In this document: positions 34,976 through 47,274 of the stretch, in pieces
Layout of the letters: every line of letters starts with the position of its first letter
Numbering within the stretch: position 1 is the stretch's first letter
Assembly: GCA_964017145.1 (NCBI GenBank)
Contig: OZ024848.1
Location: forward strand, 1,996,501-2,060,500
DNA length: 64,000 nucleotides
Direction: 5' to 3'
DNA from: Agrocybe praecox
Lineage: Eukaryota > Basidiomycota > Agaricomycetes > Agaricales > Agrocybaceae
Notes under the pieces: model-generated
The model's input: only the letters and a program-made list of their open reading frames with translations
Databases searched by the model: none
What the model was told of the DNA's origin: nothing
Translations under genes and position numbers: made by a program

Positions 34976-37900
34976 CTACATATTACGAGGAGTGTAACAT
35001 TTCTCCCAGTCTTCGCCAAATGTAGCCCCTTTGAAGTCAACAGAACCATGCTCCCAAGGCGATATGATCAAAGTGTTGAGTGGTTGGATGACTCGCAATA
35101 ATTCAGAAACCCACATAAGCCTGTGCTTTTGTTTCTGGGAAGGGGTGATCCAATTGCTCTTTTGTAGTACCCAACTCTCCTCTGTGTACTTATCCAAGTC
35201 CCAAACACGCACAGATCCGTCCCGGGATCCAGAGACTACTCGTTTATCGTCGCTGGAAAAGGTGACTGTAGTGATACCTTCTGAATACCCAATTACAGTT
35301 ATCTTGCCACCTTCGAGAACATCCAAAATTCGTATAAATCCATCACTGCAACCCGCGACAAGCATCTTTCCATCGTTTGAGAGATTGCCGGATTGAATAA
35401 AGAAACTTGCTATATAGTTGTCATGCGTATACGATGGTGTTTTGGCTGTATTCAGGAGTTGACCAGATGATATATCCCATATTTCGAACAAGGTATCCGT
35501 GGGTTTTGTTAGGGATCGCGAACAAACTATAACTTCTTTTCCGTTGGTTGAAAATAAAGGCTCAACAGATGTGTCGCAGGTTACCGGACTGTAAATCTCC
35601 TGGCTTATATCACCTGTCGGGTAGTCTCTTAGAACAGACAAAATAAGCGATAATAGTTGATTGTTATACCTGTCAAAGCGTTATAGATGGTGATGCAGAC
35701 AGGGTCCCCCAGTCCATATACCGAGCCGCCCACAATGTATTGTTCTTCAGTTGAAAACGAGAGAAAGAATGGGAGATCCTTGATGACAATCTCTCTTTCT
35801 TTACCCGTTTGTATATTCCATATTTCCACCGTTCGAAGTTCCCTTCTACTAATGGCAATCCTTTTCCCACTTCTCGACAAATCAACAACAACGGGTTTGA
35901 ATTTGATTGTCCAAGTAGCGTCAGCGGAATAAGATCGATCGTTCTTGGCTGGGACCGGACTGTTCAAATGAATTATTTTATCGCCAGTTCTTGCATCCCA
36001 CACCACAACAGATTCATCCCGTAGGCAAGAAGCAATGTATTCACCATTCCTAGAGGTCTTGGCGGAGGACATGGCAGAACCGGATATTGCTTTTAGCTCG
36101 GTCCCTGTTGCTGCATCCCAGATCTGAACTTTGTCGTGGGTGGCAGACATGATTTTCTTGGAGTCATCCATCATTGCAACATTTATGACCTCTGATCGTG
36201 GAGCGCTAGTTGGCCCCTTAATATCCTGGGTGTCATCAATTTGTGCAGACCTGTCCCAAGACCAAACCTGCACGCCATTCCTTGACCCTGAGACTATACG
36301 TGTACCATCTGGTGAAAACGCAACCGAGCTGACAGCATCTACAGGGGTAAAGACCTTTAATTGTGCGCCTGTTGTCATATCCCACACGTGCAGGGGTCCT
36401 GCCAGTGAAATAGACACAATATGTGTGCCATCAAATGAGAAGTCGAATGCCACGACCGGCTTTTTATGTGGCAATACCATCAATGAATTTCCTGTTGATG
36501 CGTCCCACACGCATACAGTACCATCTGACGAGGATGTCACAACATGTTTTGCGTTAGGCGAAAATGCAGCCGACAAAATAGAAGTATAGCCTTCAAGTTC
36601 AAGTGTAGATGCTTTCATTGCGCAACCTATCGATATATCCCATATTTGAACAGAATAGGGAGACCCGATTAAAAACCTCTTTGCAACGCTTGAAAAGGAC
36701 GCGTATAACCCGATGTCGTATTTCAAGGGCATCTTCACCGTGCTCAGTGTGATGCCTGTTGAAACGTCCAGCACCTGCACTTGACAGAATGCATCAGTGT
36801 GATGTTCGTTCGAGATGGTCAGGATTTGTGTTCCTTCAATTGAGATTGTTGCGTATTTGGCATCAAACTTTTTTAGGAGTTGGTAAGTAGATGTATCCCA
36901 TATATGCACCATGTCGCCGGAGCGGGCCACCAGTCTGGTACCATCCCTCGAAAATTTGACATAACTGCAATGCTGAACATTCAACACACGTTGCTGTCGG
37001 CCGGTTGTGGCGTCTAACACAAATATAACGGGTATCGTTGCAGCCACGACTCGTGTGCTATCGATAGAGAATGCGACAGACACGATGAATCCGATTCGCT
37101 TCGTCATTAAAGGAAAGTCAATGATCCCTTTCGTATTTTTATACGTAGGAATACCCAAAAATGCATCCTTCCATGACTTTGACAGAGACGAAGTGGATTG
37201 CCATGTTGCCAATGATGAAATGTACAAGTGTGGCGTTGAGTCGGCTGCCGGGCAGCCAATAAAATGGATGGCAAAATCACTGACTTCTTGAAGATCCTTT
37301 GCAAGAACTACACTGTTGTTCATCTAAAAACAAATCATCAGCTGAAGGTGCATGAAAAAGAAACATCAGTACCTTTGATACACAGCGCTTCGCATTTTGC
37401 AACAAATGGGAACAGTCGCCGCTCTTTCCAAGTAGGTTCATGACCTCGATCCAGAACAAAACACGAATTTGAAGGAAATCAGAAAGCACTTCGCAAACAT
37501 GTTCGTGTTCTGTGTCCGGAGAGAGGGACAAATGATGTACCCAATGAACACATGAATATCTGAGTGTAGGAGTTATATTCGTCTCAACGTTCTCACGCAA
37601 CTCTTCAGCGTGTTCAGAGTCCAGCAAGTATGACGATTTTATATCTCCCATGTTGAATCGCAATCCGATTTCCTTTGATTGCATGATGCGGAAACACGCA
37701 CGGGATAAAATCCCATGTTGAGTTGCTGAGTCGCATGCGAACGCGAAATGCTTGTCATCCACACGAAAGTTTGAGCGTGTATGATTGAAAATGAAGTCGG
37801 GAAAGGAAGAGTGATACCAATAAACCCGATCGTCTCGCACGTAAAGAACGGCATGGAGGTTGTCAAGAACAATTTGTGCAACTTCAACATCAGTGTTCAG

Positions 37901-39786
37901 CAGGCTGGCGGCGACGGAGGGAGATATTCGTTCGACAGAGCAGAGAAAAGTGTAGAGGATGCTCAGACGAACGGAGAAAAGTTTAGGATCGTCATCTAGG
38001 TTTGAAAATGCGTCGCGCATGATCTGCTGGTACAATTGGTCGATCGAGCCAAATCCAGATGAATTGGAAAAGAGGAGGGAGTCGAGCCGCTTGAGCTGCT
38101 CACTACGAGCCAGCTTACGCCCCGTCAGAATCTTCACCACTGTGGCAGCATAGATGAAAAGGCCTGCAGCCTGTTCGTTCAATTTCTCCATTTCCGGTGT
38201 TCCGCTGAGCTCCTCTGGCAGTTCAATGTCTAAGTATGTCTTGATATCGCGCTTTGCATCTTCTATTGGGACATTTTGAAGCTGACAAACAGCACCTGGC
38301 GGAAACGTTTTGCACAGATCCACAATATCAGGATCTGGTCTACTGGTAACCAGAAACTTCAGACCTGTGATCTTGTTCGCCCGAATGGAATTGAGAAGTT
38401 CTTTCAGAAACGAAGATCCTTTGCTATCCTCAATCTCATCTAGGGCATCAATGACTACAAGATAGACTGGTAGGCCGGGTGGACGTTTGCGTTCCTTCCA
38501 GGGTTGAAAAAGGAACTTCTCGATCTGTTGGTCAACAGTGTGAGAGTGTACAGCCCCGGTCGTGTCCACTGCTTGTAAAGCCTCCCCGAACACCGTGCAA
38601 TTTCGCGCGAGCTGAAAGACGATGGTGGGAACTATGCGTTGGAAATCTCGCGTTTCTTGAAATTGTCGGGAGCAAAGAAAATTGGCTCCCAGAGAGGTCG
38701 GCTGTGCTTCCGTGAATTCTTTCGTGATGGTATAAGCAATGGTCGTTTTGCCTGACCCTGCTTGACCGGTCAACCAGAAGACAGGCGGAGTGCCTTCAGA
38801 GGAATCGTTGGCCCATATCGATATTTCATTCAGGATATTGACACGAGTTCCCTTGGAGCAAACTTCACGCTTCAATGCGCCTTCTCCATCGTGGACAAAT
38901 CGATGATCAGCCATCTCGGAAGGCTGTAAGTCTCTGCGAAGCTTTTTGTCCTGAAAAGTCATCAATAGGACACTCTTTTAGGGCCGACCAGATACTTACT
39001 CGCTTTTCGTTGCGTAATTCATCCACCATTATCCCAGTAGTACTCGCCATAGCAACCTGTGAGATATTGACCAGGCGGCAATTGAAACGAAGATGAAGAT
39101 ACACACATTGAACCTACTTGTCGCCCCTCCAATTTTTTGCGAAATATCCTTTAGCTGATCCTTGTAGTTTTCATAGTCAAGTTGATGAAATACAGTCGAG
39201 TGGAGGCAGTCGTTGAGAGTCTTTATTCTGTCTAATTCCCCGTTGATTTCTCTGGACGGCGATTAGATAAAGGAAAGTATTCCGTTGGTTAAAAATTGCA
39301 CACCTTTTGTACTGTTCAATCGATTGATTGACGACACTCTGTGGATTAGATGACACCTCCATTTTCGCGAATACGGTACTGAGCAACTTCAATGTCTCTT
39401 CAAGAACCCTTTGCAGTTCATCTTTGTTATCGTTGATTTGCTGCCAGGAAGAGAATTATCGTTAGTTAAGGGACAAGTTAGCATTTTACCAAAACATAAC
39501 ATACTTTCCGCACATCCATGATGGCATTCAGTATATTGAAAGCCATCTTTACTGGATTCTCATTAATGCATTCCGCTACTTTGGGCAAGATCAACAGTGC
39601 GAATCTTCCGGACATCCCCAAGGTTTCCAGTCGTTTCGCCTGAGTTGATGGTTGAGAAGCGTTCGGGTGTTCATTGGGCGCAGCTGGTTCAGGGCCGTTA
39701 ATTGAACTGGTAGAATTGGTAGCGGAGCCTCGATGAAATAAACTCTTCAACCGTTTGTATTTCGATGGTGCTCGAGACGAGGACAT
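34976..39786 (-). CDS. NACHT-WD40 NLR-like protein, copy C (complete, about 1496 aa)
   Basis: Seven exons on the minus strand join in frame: 39786-39505, 39440-39304, 39251-39107, 39056-39000, 38950-37373, 37323-35670 and 35613-34976. It starts MSSSRAPSKYKRLKSLFHRG, a basic Ser-rich leader about 86 residues shorter than in B. A helical domain follows (MAFNILNAIMDVRK, then helices), probably MLKL/HeLo-like (inference). The NACHT domain has Walker A GQAGSGKTT near 269 and Walker B YLVVIDALDEIED. WD40 repeats start at about 734 and end the protein. No stop or frameshift was found. Its 3' end faces the intact IDH gene. The proposed role, as for B, is intracellular recognition coupled to a defence or incompatibility response. 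Confidence 0.9.
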
Positions 39787-40103
39787 TGAAGATTGGGCTG
39801 AACCACTGCCTTTGGCACTGCCACAGGTGATGCAGAGTCTTCATCGTGATGTTCGCACGCTTTTCGCACAACTTATGAATAACATTCGTGTCTCGGGTTG
39901 TATAAAAGAATTAAAGTGTTGGCGCAGTGGTTAGTGGGATCGTTAAGTTCGTTATTTGGTCATTTGTTGCCCATCCTATCTGTCGCCTATCAACCGGGAT
40001 TCAATCGGACTATGAAAAGTTAAAACACAGCAGCTGGTCCCGACCTGCACACTCACCAATCCCCATCCTGGAACTCCCCAATTGCATATGAAACTCAACG
40101 GCC
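39787..40103. other. Upstream region of NLR C
   Basis: Presumed promoter region with no open frame. No TATA box or repeat was clearly placed. It ends at the candidate DNA element. Confidence 0.4.
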
Positions 40104-42077
40104 CTCGCTTAAGCCAGCCTCTATATCATAGTCATAGCTTGACATGGCTCAACGCGACTTAAGCGAGTAATTTTTTTCGCTCACAGGGGCTGACAGGAGA
40201 GCTGGCAGTTGTCATTTGCATTTCTCAGTAATAAATGACCATTTTGGGGATGATGACCATGTAAGTCTCCTAAAGTACAAGTTGCTACTACTTAATCTAG
40301 ATGAGCCGCCACAGATAGAGCCATTATCAAGCCAAAGTAGAACTTTTAAAAAACCATTCAGCACTAACATTAAGCCAGGATAAGCATTTCGTGATAATTG
40401 AGCGACGAGAAAGTATTCTAACTTTTAAGCAACGCAATAGCAGGTTGAGTGAGGACGAGTGATTAAGCAAGGATTGAGCAAACGAGTGATTGAGCCAAGA
40501 TTAAGCGAAGGTATGATTGAGCGAGGATTGAGCGCACAGTAGGTTGAGCGAGGACAATGGTTGACGTTGAGCGCTTGAGCGAGGATGATTGGTTAAGTGA
40601 GGATGTGTTCCAGTTGAGCGAGACAGCATTAAGGTAAACCTGTCAACTTGCACATGGGTTCAGCAGACGGTACGCTTCGGAAACAAGAGTCTATGAGTGT
40701 CTGAAAGCTCAGGTTCAGTGAACTATATGTATTATGGAACTTACTTTAATCTTTTCGCTCCAAACGCTATATCCGGATCACCAATCCCCGGCCATCGCAG
40801 AAATACGTGCGCGCGTGTTCCGCCTGCTGTTTAGTACGCGACAATGTCCTTGCTTGGGCTTGCGTTTGATACAACGAATATATCTTCAGAACGATCCCCG
40901 TTGTGCATGGTCTCTCGGGGAGTAGCAGTGACACAACGACGTCCTTGCTTGGGGTGGGATCACTGTAGTGGCCAATCACAGACTTGGTAACATTCTGGTT
41001 GTGTTCGTTGTGCGCATCTGAGCGAGTTAAGCTACTTTTCTTGCTGTTGGTCTGGTCACATGACGTGCGTCGAATTTGGGGGCTCAACAGAAAGAGGTGA
41101 AATCGTGCCTTAAGACGGGAAGCGATTCAACGCATTGCTGGAATTAAATTACAGTTTCAAACTACGCTGTTGTCTTTGCATGGAATGCCACACATTGTGT
41201 TACTTGTCTTTGTCCTTGCTAATTGTTTCCCAAGGGATGGTTGTGGCTTGGTTGTGGCACGTCGATAAGTACGGTCTAGATACAATCTTGCGTTAGCCTG
41301 TCTGTTAGGTTCGTCCTTATTCTTTTCTTCTTTTCTTCTTTTCTTCTCACAAATGGTATTTTCCAGCACCGTTGCCCGCTCCAACGCAATCCTCAAATAA
41401 CTTGTTGCTCGTCCTTGAAAGCTATTTTTCCTCTTTCGGTTTTTCATCCTTTCGAAGTTTACAACCACGCCTTTCTCACAACTTCCTGCACAGTGGCACA
41501 CAGACTGCAGATTTTCCGCAGATCCTTCAAGGCACAGATATATCCTTCACAGCGGACCGGCGTCAAGTGAGTTCTTGTTCATCCACGCCCTCGTCAGGCA
41601 AGTGACTTCAAACTTGCCTTAGACATCTGCACCTGTGTTAGAAGATTCCCAATCGCGGACTATGCAGTGGACGTGTATGCGCCAAGTGGAGATGATGAGG
41701 ACGGCTTTTGCTGCTCAGGCTCAGGTTCAGCCACCTCTTATTCAACCTTCGCTCATCCACTACTAGTGGACTTATGGGTAATTAGCCGCTCTTACTTGGC
41801 TCATCATTCTCCTACCATCGCTCATTGACCAATTAGCTGTTCATCAGTTTCTCTTAGGGGCTTATTCCTAGCTAATCCATCATTTCTCGCTCAATAATGC
41901 TTATGCACAATAAAATCAATGTTTACTTGAACTTGTATTATATCTGCAAAAAATAAATACAATATACGTATTGAAAGTATGCATGAAAATGAGCCACGGC
42001 GTTGAATTAAGGTGAGGCTTAAGCCAGAATAAGCCATGTTGAGCGAATCCTATGTCATAGCTTGTGACTTAAGCGAG
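40104..42077. mobile_element. Candidate 1.97-kb non-autonomous DNA element with CTCGCTTAAG ends
   Basis: The left end reads CTCGCTTAAGCC and the right end CTTAAGCGAG, giving a 10-bp perfect inverted repeat. Both ends also share internal words (TCATAGCTTG, GGCTTAAGCC, CATGTTGAGCG/CATGGCTCAACG). Subterminal arrays of TTGAGCGAGGA-like units sit on the left (about 40430-40640), and CGCTCATCC/TCGCTCAAT words lie on the right (about 41740-41900) in the opposite sense. No transposase or clear target duplication was found. It lies between NLR C and the second copy of the 591-aa-class gene. Confidence 0.5.
40430..40640 (+). repeat. Degenerate subterminal repeat array
   Basis: About ten units resemble GATTGAGCGAGGA, spaced 15-30 bases apart (for example TGATTGAGCGAGGATTGAGC at about 40515-40534). 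Subterminal arrays of this kind are transposase-binding sites in many DNA transposons. Confidence 0.65.
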
Positions 42078-42204
42078 TGCGACTTGGTTACGGATTGCAT
42101 TACCTCTTGGAGCTCTCATTCGGATTTCGAGTTGACTTGAACATACTGCCAGGTACCATTTTATTCGAAATATGTTCTTCTAGACATACATACTATGGTA
42201 CCGG

Positions 42205-42370
42205 ACTGGGACAAAAAACACAGTGCCTATGTGCCTCAAGATGATAGAAGAAATGGTCAGATCAGGGGATATCATGTTGAGAGCCCTGTAACAGTGTTCA
42301 TTTCCAACGCCTTTGTACACAATTCCGGTTATGCGAAACACCTTTGGCACGTCCTTCTGAGGTACTGATT
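42205..42370 (+). pseudogene. Frameshifted counterpart of the short upstream frame
   Basis: It matches the 70-codon frame at 28840-28628 (AYVPQDDRRNGQIRGYHVES). It lacks the 5' part and has GCCTTTGTACAC where copy 1 has GCCTTTTTGTACAC. This 2-base loss destroys the frame. Confidence 0.55.
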
Positions 42371-42434
42371 ATTGAAAGGCCCTAGCCTCGTCCGTCCACG
42401 GGGTTTCGTCCAGTCTACAGTAAGAGCAATTCTG

Positions 42435-42444
42435 TATATAAAAG
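42435..42444 (+). promoter_or_regulatory. TATA box of the 591-aa-class gene, copy 2
   Basis: TATATAAAAG lies 54 bases before ATG 42498 and is conserved with copy 1. Confidence 0.6.
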
Positions 42445-42497
42445 CATATGCTTGACGAATATAATTTCCTTTGTCATTCCACACATTCCTCTACGTA

Positions 42498-44905
42498 ATG
42501 GGTGACATATTCTCGAAACTTCCGGAAAGACCAAGTGTTCAAGAAGTCACCAACCATCTTGCGGTAGACCTTCTGTGGGCAGCTAGGAAATTGTTGGAAG
42601 TCGTGCGTTCCAACGGCAATTACGTCATTTTTTGTGAATTAATGTCAATCTAATTGGGCTCTTATGTTTACAGGAATTCGGCCAGAGCCTTGATCCAAAC
42701 CACCTAGGTCTGCAAGATGCAGTCGAAGCTCTGGTGAAGGCGGAATTCAGAAAGGCCTTTGGATATGACTGGAGTCCAACGTCAATCTCGCCTCCCACTA
42801 TCGACTTGGACAACCCTCAGTACCACTTGACGTCAGATTACTGTATTATCCCTTCTAATCAAGACTTCACCATAGCCGTCGCAGATTACGTCGACCATGG
42901 TCTAAGGTAAGTTTGCTGCAAGTCTTGCTAGGTAGTAGGCACCTATTCCAAGGCGCTCACTGTCCTTGTAGGAGCATAGGCCTCGATGGTTGGATGAAAG
43001 GTAAAAAAATAATTACCGTGGATGGGGCCTCTGGTATGCTAACAGTGCGCAAAAGGGAAAGCTGTGGCCGACATGGCAGGCATCGTCGGACAATACATCA
43101 ACTCCTCTGTCGATAGTCAGTGGCATTATGGTCCTCACACGGCTCAGTACGACGCCGTGGATCCTGACGAAGATTCGTACAAACTCGACCTTTCCATTGT
43201 CTACACGAATGCCACCAAGACCGAATCTGCCGTCGAAGTTTCCCTTCACATTTTTTACTTTGTAGGCGTAAGTAATTTACTCGGCTTCCCATGATTTCTC
43301 GTTTGACCATGACTGGCAGGTTTACTACACAATAAAGTCTCCGAAGGTCGTAGCCTTTTCCCAACTCCGCAAACATGCATGGGATGCAGCAACACATCTA
43401 AAAAACGTGACCGAGGTTAGTTTGCAAACATTTTTCAATATCTCGACAGAGACTGATCTATTGTCAGTCCGTTAGCAGCGATGCTCAGCTCGAGACTGCT
43501 CTCTATCAATGGTCAACTGGATTGAACGGTGTCTTCCATGACGACTTCAAACGCGACTGGAACGCCCAGCCCGATGACTTTGCCACCGACGAAACATGCC
43601 CTGTAAATACAAGAAATGGCGAGTTGGCGTTCTTCAATACCAAGGACCTGACTGAAGACTTTCTCAAGAAGCACATCGATGCGAATCTTATGACGTTTGT
43701 TGATACCCTCTTTCTTCGTTACCTCTGGCTCATCAAATTCTCATAGTGGATTCAATTTTCCTATTGACGGAATGCGAGGTATCAATCTTTTCCCTTTCCC
43801 TTTGTCCGAACATTCCTAAATAGTTTATCAGCTTGGCTACAGGCGTTCCTTTTGAAAATTTACCAGACCGTTATTTCCCACACTAATACGAACAGATGGA
43901 GCTCCATGAAGGTCGATGAAACCTATGGCTTGAAGAACGCTAGCATCCGTCCTATTCGTGCTAATGGCGAGATTATCTATTGGACTAGCGAAACTACTAT
44001 CCTCGTTGGGGGTCATTCTGTGACCGTCGCTGTGTACTACATTTACTTTCTGGGCGTGAGTCGTCTGCGGTTGCTGGAAGGTCTCCTTGGTGGCTAACGG
44101 CTACTCCTACTCCGGTTATAGTTCTTTTACGAGCTCATGCCCGACCCCATCTACCAGGACCTGAGCAGGAAGTTAGTTCAAAATATTCCTGGACTCGGTC
44201 TGGTACCTTTCCTTCATCTATTCAAACTCTATGGTCGATCTTACGCATGTCACAGGGCACTAGCCTTCCATCTCACATCAGTCCAGACGATGTTCAAAAA
44301 TATGTCGAAGACTTCAACAAAACCCAGTTCGCCGACGCCTATAACATCCTCTTCCCCCCGGATAGCATCAAGAAAAATAATCATAACAAGAACTGGAAAG
44401 CTTTCTTCGAGTTCAACAACTGGAATCCAAGCGAACCCGACATCCAGATTCAAGTCGCTGAGAAGATCTTCCAGTACGTCTGTTTTCCCATTACAGTTTT
44501 CTTGGGCTGGCTCTAAGACCAATTTCGTAGACGTGACCCTAACGCCGACGCCGAGATCCATCACGGCCTCCAGCAGGTTCTCTACGACTGGATTGTCAAG
44601 GTCTTCGCCGAACTCCCGGCCAACAGCCGCACGAAGGATCCCAACAAGTGGTATAGCGTTACCAAGACGAACACCTTCGCATACAGTGGAATTGACAAGA
44701 ACCAGTGGGTGCTCATAACTAACACATCTTGGGCTTACTGCAATGGAACGATCACCGAGCATGACCGGGGTGAAAAGACTCTCAGCCACTTCTATCTTAG
44801 CGTCCTCATCGTGAGTCTAGTTTACCTGATCCCTACATGTGTATTTGGTAACTACCTTCATTTTAGTATGCCGCAGCGGTCAAAGTCGAGGACAACAAGG
44901 CTTAG
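42498..44905 (+). CDS. Unrecognised conserved protein, copy 2 (591 aa)
   Basis: Twelve exons join in frame: 42498-42602, 42674-42906, 42972-43000, 43056-43267, 43320-43415, 43468-43694, 43747-43778, 43832-44055, 44122-44202, 44256-44473, 44531-44810 and 44867-44905, giving exactly 592 codons. It starts MGDIFSKLPERPSVQEV and ends YAAAVKVEDNKA. Recognisable shared blocks with copy 1 are FGQSLDPNHLGLQDAVEALV, HDDFKRDWNAQPDDFATDE, RWSSMKVDETYGLKN and KNWKAFFEFNNWNPSE. No signal peptide or known catalytic motif is seen, and I cannot assign a family. Apparent frame changes near 43690 and 44250 are explained by introns. Its presence as an intact inverted pair with copy 1 suggests recent duplication and possibly retained function. 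Confidence 0.72.
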
Positions 44906-45254
44906 TTATCGGTACGAATTTCTCTTTCTACCTCATGATTCAAAGTGTGCGCAGCAGATAGTCCTTAATAAACTCGCCTCTGTTGCCTTTTCCAATAAAC
45001 AGATGTGTCCGGTTCCTGCGATGATCTGTGCGAGCTTGGGACTTGGACAAAGCGGATGGTTACGATTGAACACTGCAGGAGTAGTTCTGACCATCTCTAC
45101 AGCGGGTAATAGGTATGGCTCGGGTTTGATTTCATGTTTCCATACAATTATTCCATTCTTTTCCTATTTGTCGACTCCATTTCTTGCATTATTTAATACT
45201 GAAAGACTACATAGTCGGACATGCTGCAAAAATATGACATTCTGTAGACATTAA

Positions 45255-45325
45255 TACTAGTCAGTGCTATCAGGAGTCGAGTGATGCGTGACTCCAACAC
45301 TACTAGTCAGTACTAGCACCCGACT
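45255..45325. repeat. Small palindromic stretch shared by both arms
   Basis: GGAGTC GAGTGATGCGT GACTCC forms a short hairpin, bounded by ACTAGTCAGTGCTA and ACTAGTCAGTACTA. The counterpart lies at about 25640-25715. It may be a tiny MITE that was already present before the duplication. Confidence 0.4.
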
Positions 45326-45460
45326 TTTGCTTTTTGCTGAGGGTGCGCAGTACTGAACCTGTGGTGACTTCATCTGTAACTCAAACGAATCTATCGATGC
45401 CAAGAGCCAAGAGGCACCAAGGCTTTCGTCCACACCTCAAGTTACAAGGCCTCTTGTACC

Positions 45461-47274
45461 TGTGCAGGGCCCTGCAAACACTGCCAGACAGTTTATTCAA
45501 AAGGCACATCTGTCACTACACTCAAGTCTTATTCTTTGTGTCCAATGAACTGCCCAATTGAGGAAATTGAAGGTCGTGTTTCCAACTTGCAAGTAACTTG
45601 TTACTATTCATTGGACTGGCCAGCTTCCAGGGCCTTCCAGGGCCTTCACGGACGACCAGTTTGCTCCGATGTGTCTGTTTATATGGTAGAGTCTTGAAGA
45701 AGAAACGTGGACTTGGTGCCTTGTCTGCATTTTCTCTCGCTCTTCCTCCCCTCATCAAGCTTCATTTTGTCCGACGATTCTCAACGCATTGCCGAGGACC
45801 TGAAACACGAGCAATGCCATTCAAAACGAGGACAACATTGTACAGTGCGTAAATGAAGCAAAATGTACTGTTTATGACCTTTGCTGATATCTGTCTGGAA
45901 GGATAACCCTTTATCTGGGAGTTTCGCAAACTGCACTTGAGGTCACTTTGGTATTTCTCGATGGCTTTGTGAGTATACTCGAATTTATAGCGCATATACG
46001 ATGCCGATCGTAGGATAGTACTGACCTGTATGTTATTCGGTCATTTTTGGTCCGATTGCAGGCGGATTCGCCGTATATGGATGATTCTTCTGTGAGTTTT
46101 AGTATTAGTCGTCGACCCTCTTGGTCCAGTGCAGGCTTGCAGCCGCTGATGCTTACTTTTCTCGCGATCCTGATGGCCTTGCATTTAACAACCGCCCGTT
46201 TTATCGGTTATCGGTTTCGTGTCTATCGGTGAATATACGCGCACTTTTCATGATCTTTCATGTTAAAAAGAGACTCGTGTGACTTAGCGTGTGGGATAAT
46301 GATTTTCACGCAAGCGACCGCTGAGTGTAATTTTAGAAGGTACTCCGATGGGTTGGCTGAGCATGGTGTGCTGTTTCTCTTAGCTCTGGGACAGTAGAAT
46401 CTTTAACTGCCATACTTTGCAAGTCTACAAACATAAATCTATTATGCTGACAGTGACTCCACTGACTTGACTTGGTATATAGATGTAGCTGCAGCATATG
46501 TCATTCGATGAGCGACCCCCAACTTGAAAGATAATGTCTGCGCCGGAGATGAAAGAAATATATCCCTGATGTCGCCTAATTTCACGATTCTATATGTGCC
46601 TGTCATGTGGTACTAGGGTGCCGGCAGCAGCCGCGGGTCCGCTTTTCGCACATACCGTCCAAGGCAGTGGGCACTGAGGCCTTGAGGGACCTCCTAAAGC
46701 TCATCGTTGGCTTTCTGGCCAGGAATCTTCACGCAGAGACTCTCATGAGTGAAGAAATAGGGATGCAAGAGAAAACATACCAGTTAACGTCATTCTGATA
46801 GGAAGACGAACGGTGATCTCGAAATTTCGCTTAAGTCGAGGCTGGATTCAGCTTAGCGCATATTTGTTGGGGGACTTTTTTCGGTCTCTCTTCTTCCCTC
46901 ACTTCACTTACGTTCTGCTCCCTGGTTTGCTGGTTCGGGCTGGTGGACCTGCATCGTGTTTGATTTACCCTCTCCTATCCTCTGTGCGAGTCCTACCCTG
47001 GACATTCTCAAAACCCTGTCACCCGCCTCTCACTCTGACAGCAGTTCGCCCACCGTCCTGTGGTCATAAGCTACTCCCCCGTCTTCGCTGGCGTATCAGC
47101 AATATCATTAATGTACGTTCATTTCTACAATTCTCCCAAGCCCGTGTGAGTTGACTTAATAACGCGTACGTGCAGCTCGTACTCAAGTCCCTGGACTACC
47201 CGACGCTCTTTTTCATACGTTCTTTATCAAACTGGATGGTCACCAGCAACTCTCATATATAATTAATCGTCCCA
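45461..47274. other. Gene-poor boundary between accessory and housekeeping regions
   Basis: No supported gene. It has a CCAGGGCCTT tandem pair at about 45627-45646, scattered frames under 115 codons, and a TATA-like CATATATAATTAA at 47254-47266 that probably belongs to the gene starting at 47275. Confidence 0.5.

Larger units (their letters stand above)
42120..45460 (+). repeat. Right arm of the 3.4-kb inverted duplication
   Basis: Colinear inverted match to 25500-28990. Compare GTTGACTTGAACATACTGCC at about 42132 with its complement near 28947, and the palindromic TACTAGTCAGTGCTATCAGG stretch at about 45257 with its complement near 25700. Confidence 0.85.

Noticed and set aside
39304..39440. 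Suspected 2-base frameshift in exon 2 of NLR C
   Set aside because: Re-reading the boundary at 39420/39421 shows an exon of exactly 137 bases that keeps frame with exon 3; NLR C is intact.
40430..40640. Regularly spaced repeats considered as a CRISPR-like array
   Set aside because: Units are degenerate with irregular spacing in a eukaryotic genome and fit transposon subterminal repeats.
40734..41501. Frames inside the 1.97-kb element as a transposase
   Set aside because: Short, overlapping frames on both strands without any catalytic or DNA-binding motif.
44203..44255. Apparent frameshift in copy 2 of the 591-aa-class gene
   Set aside because: The stretch is a GT-AG intron in both copies (GTACC..CACAG here). 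After removal the frames agree.
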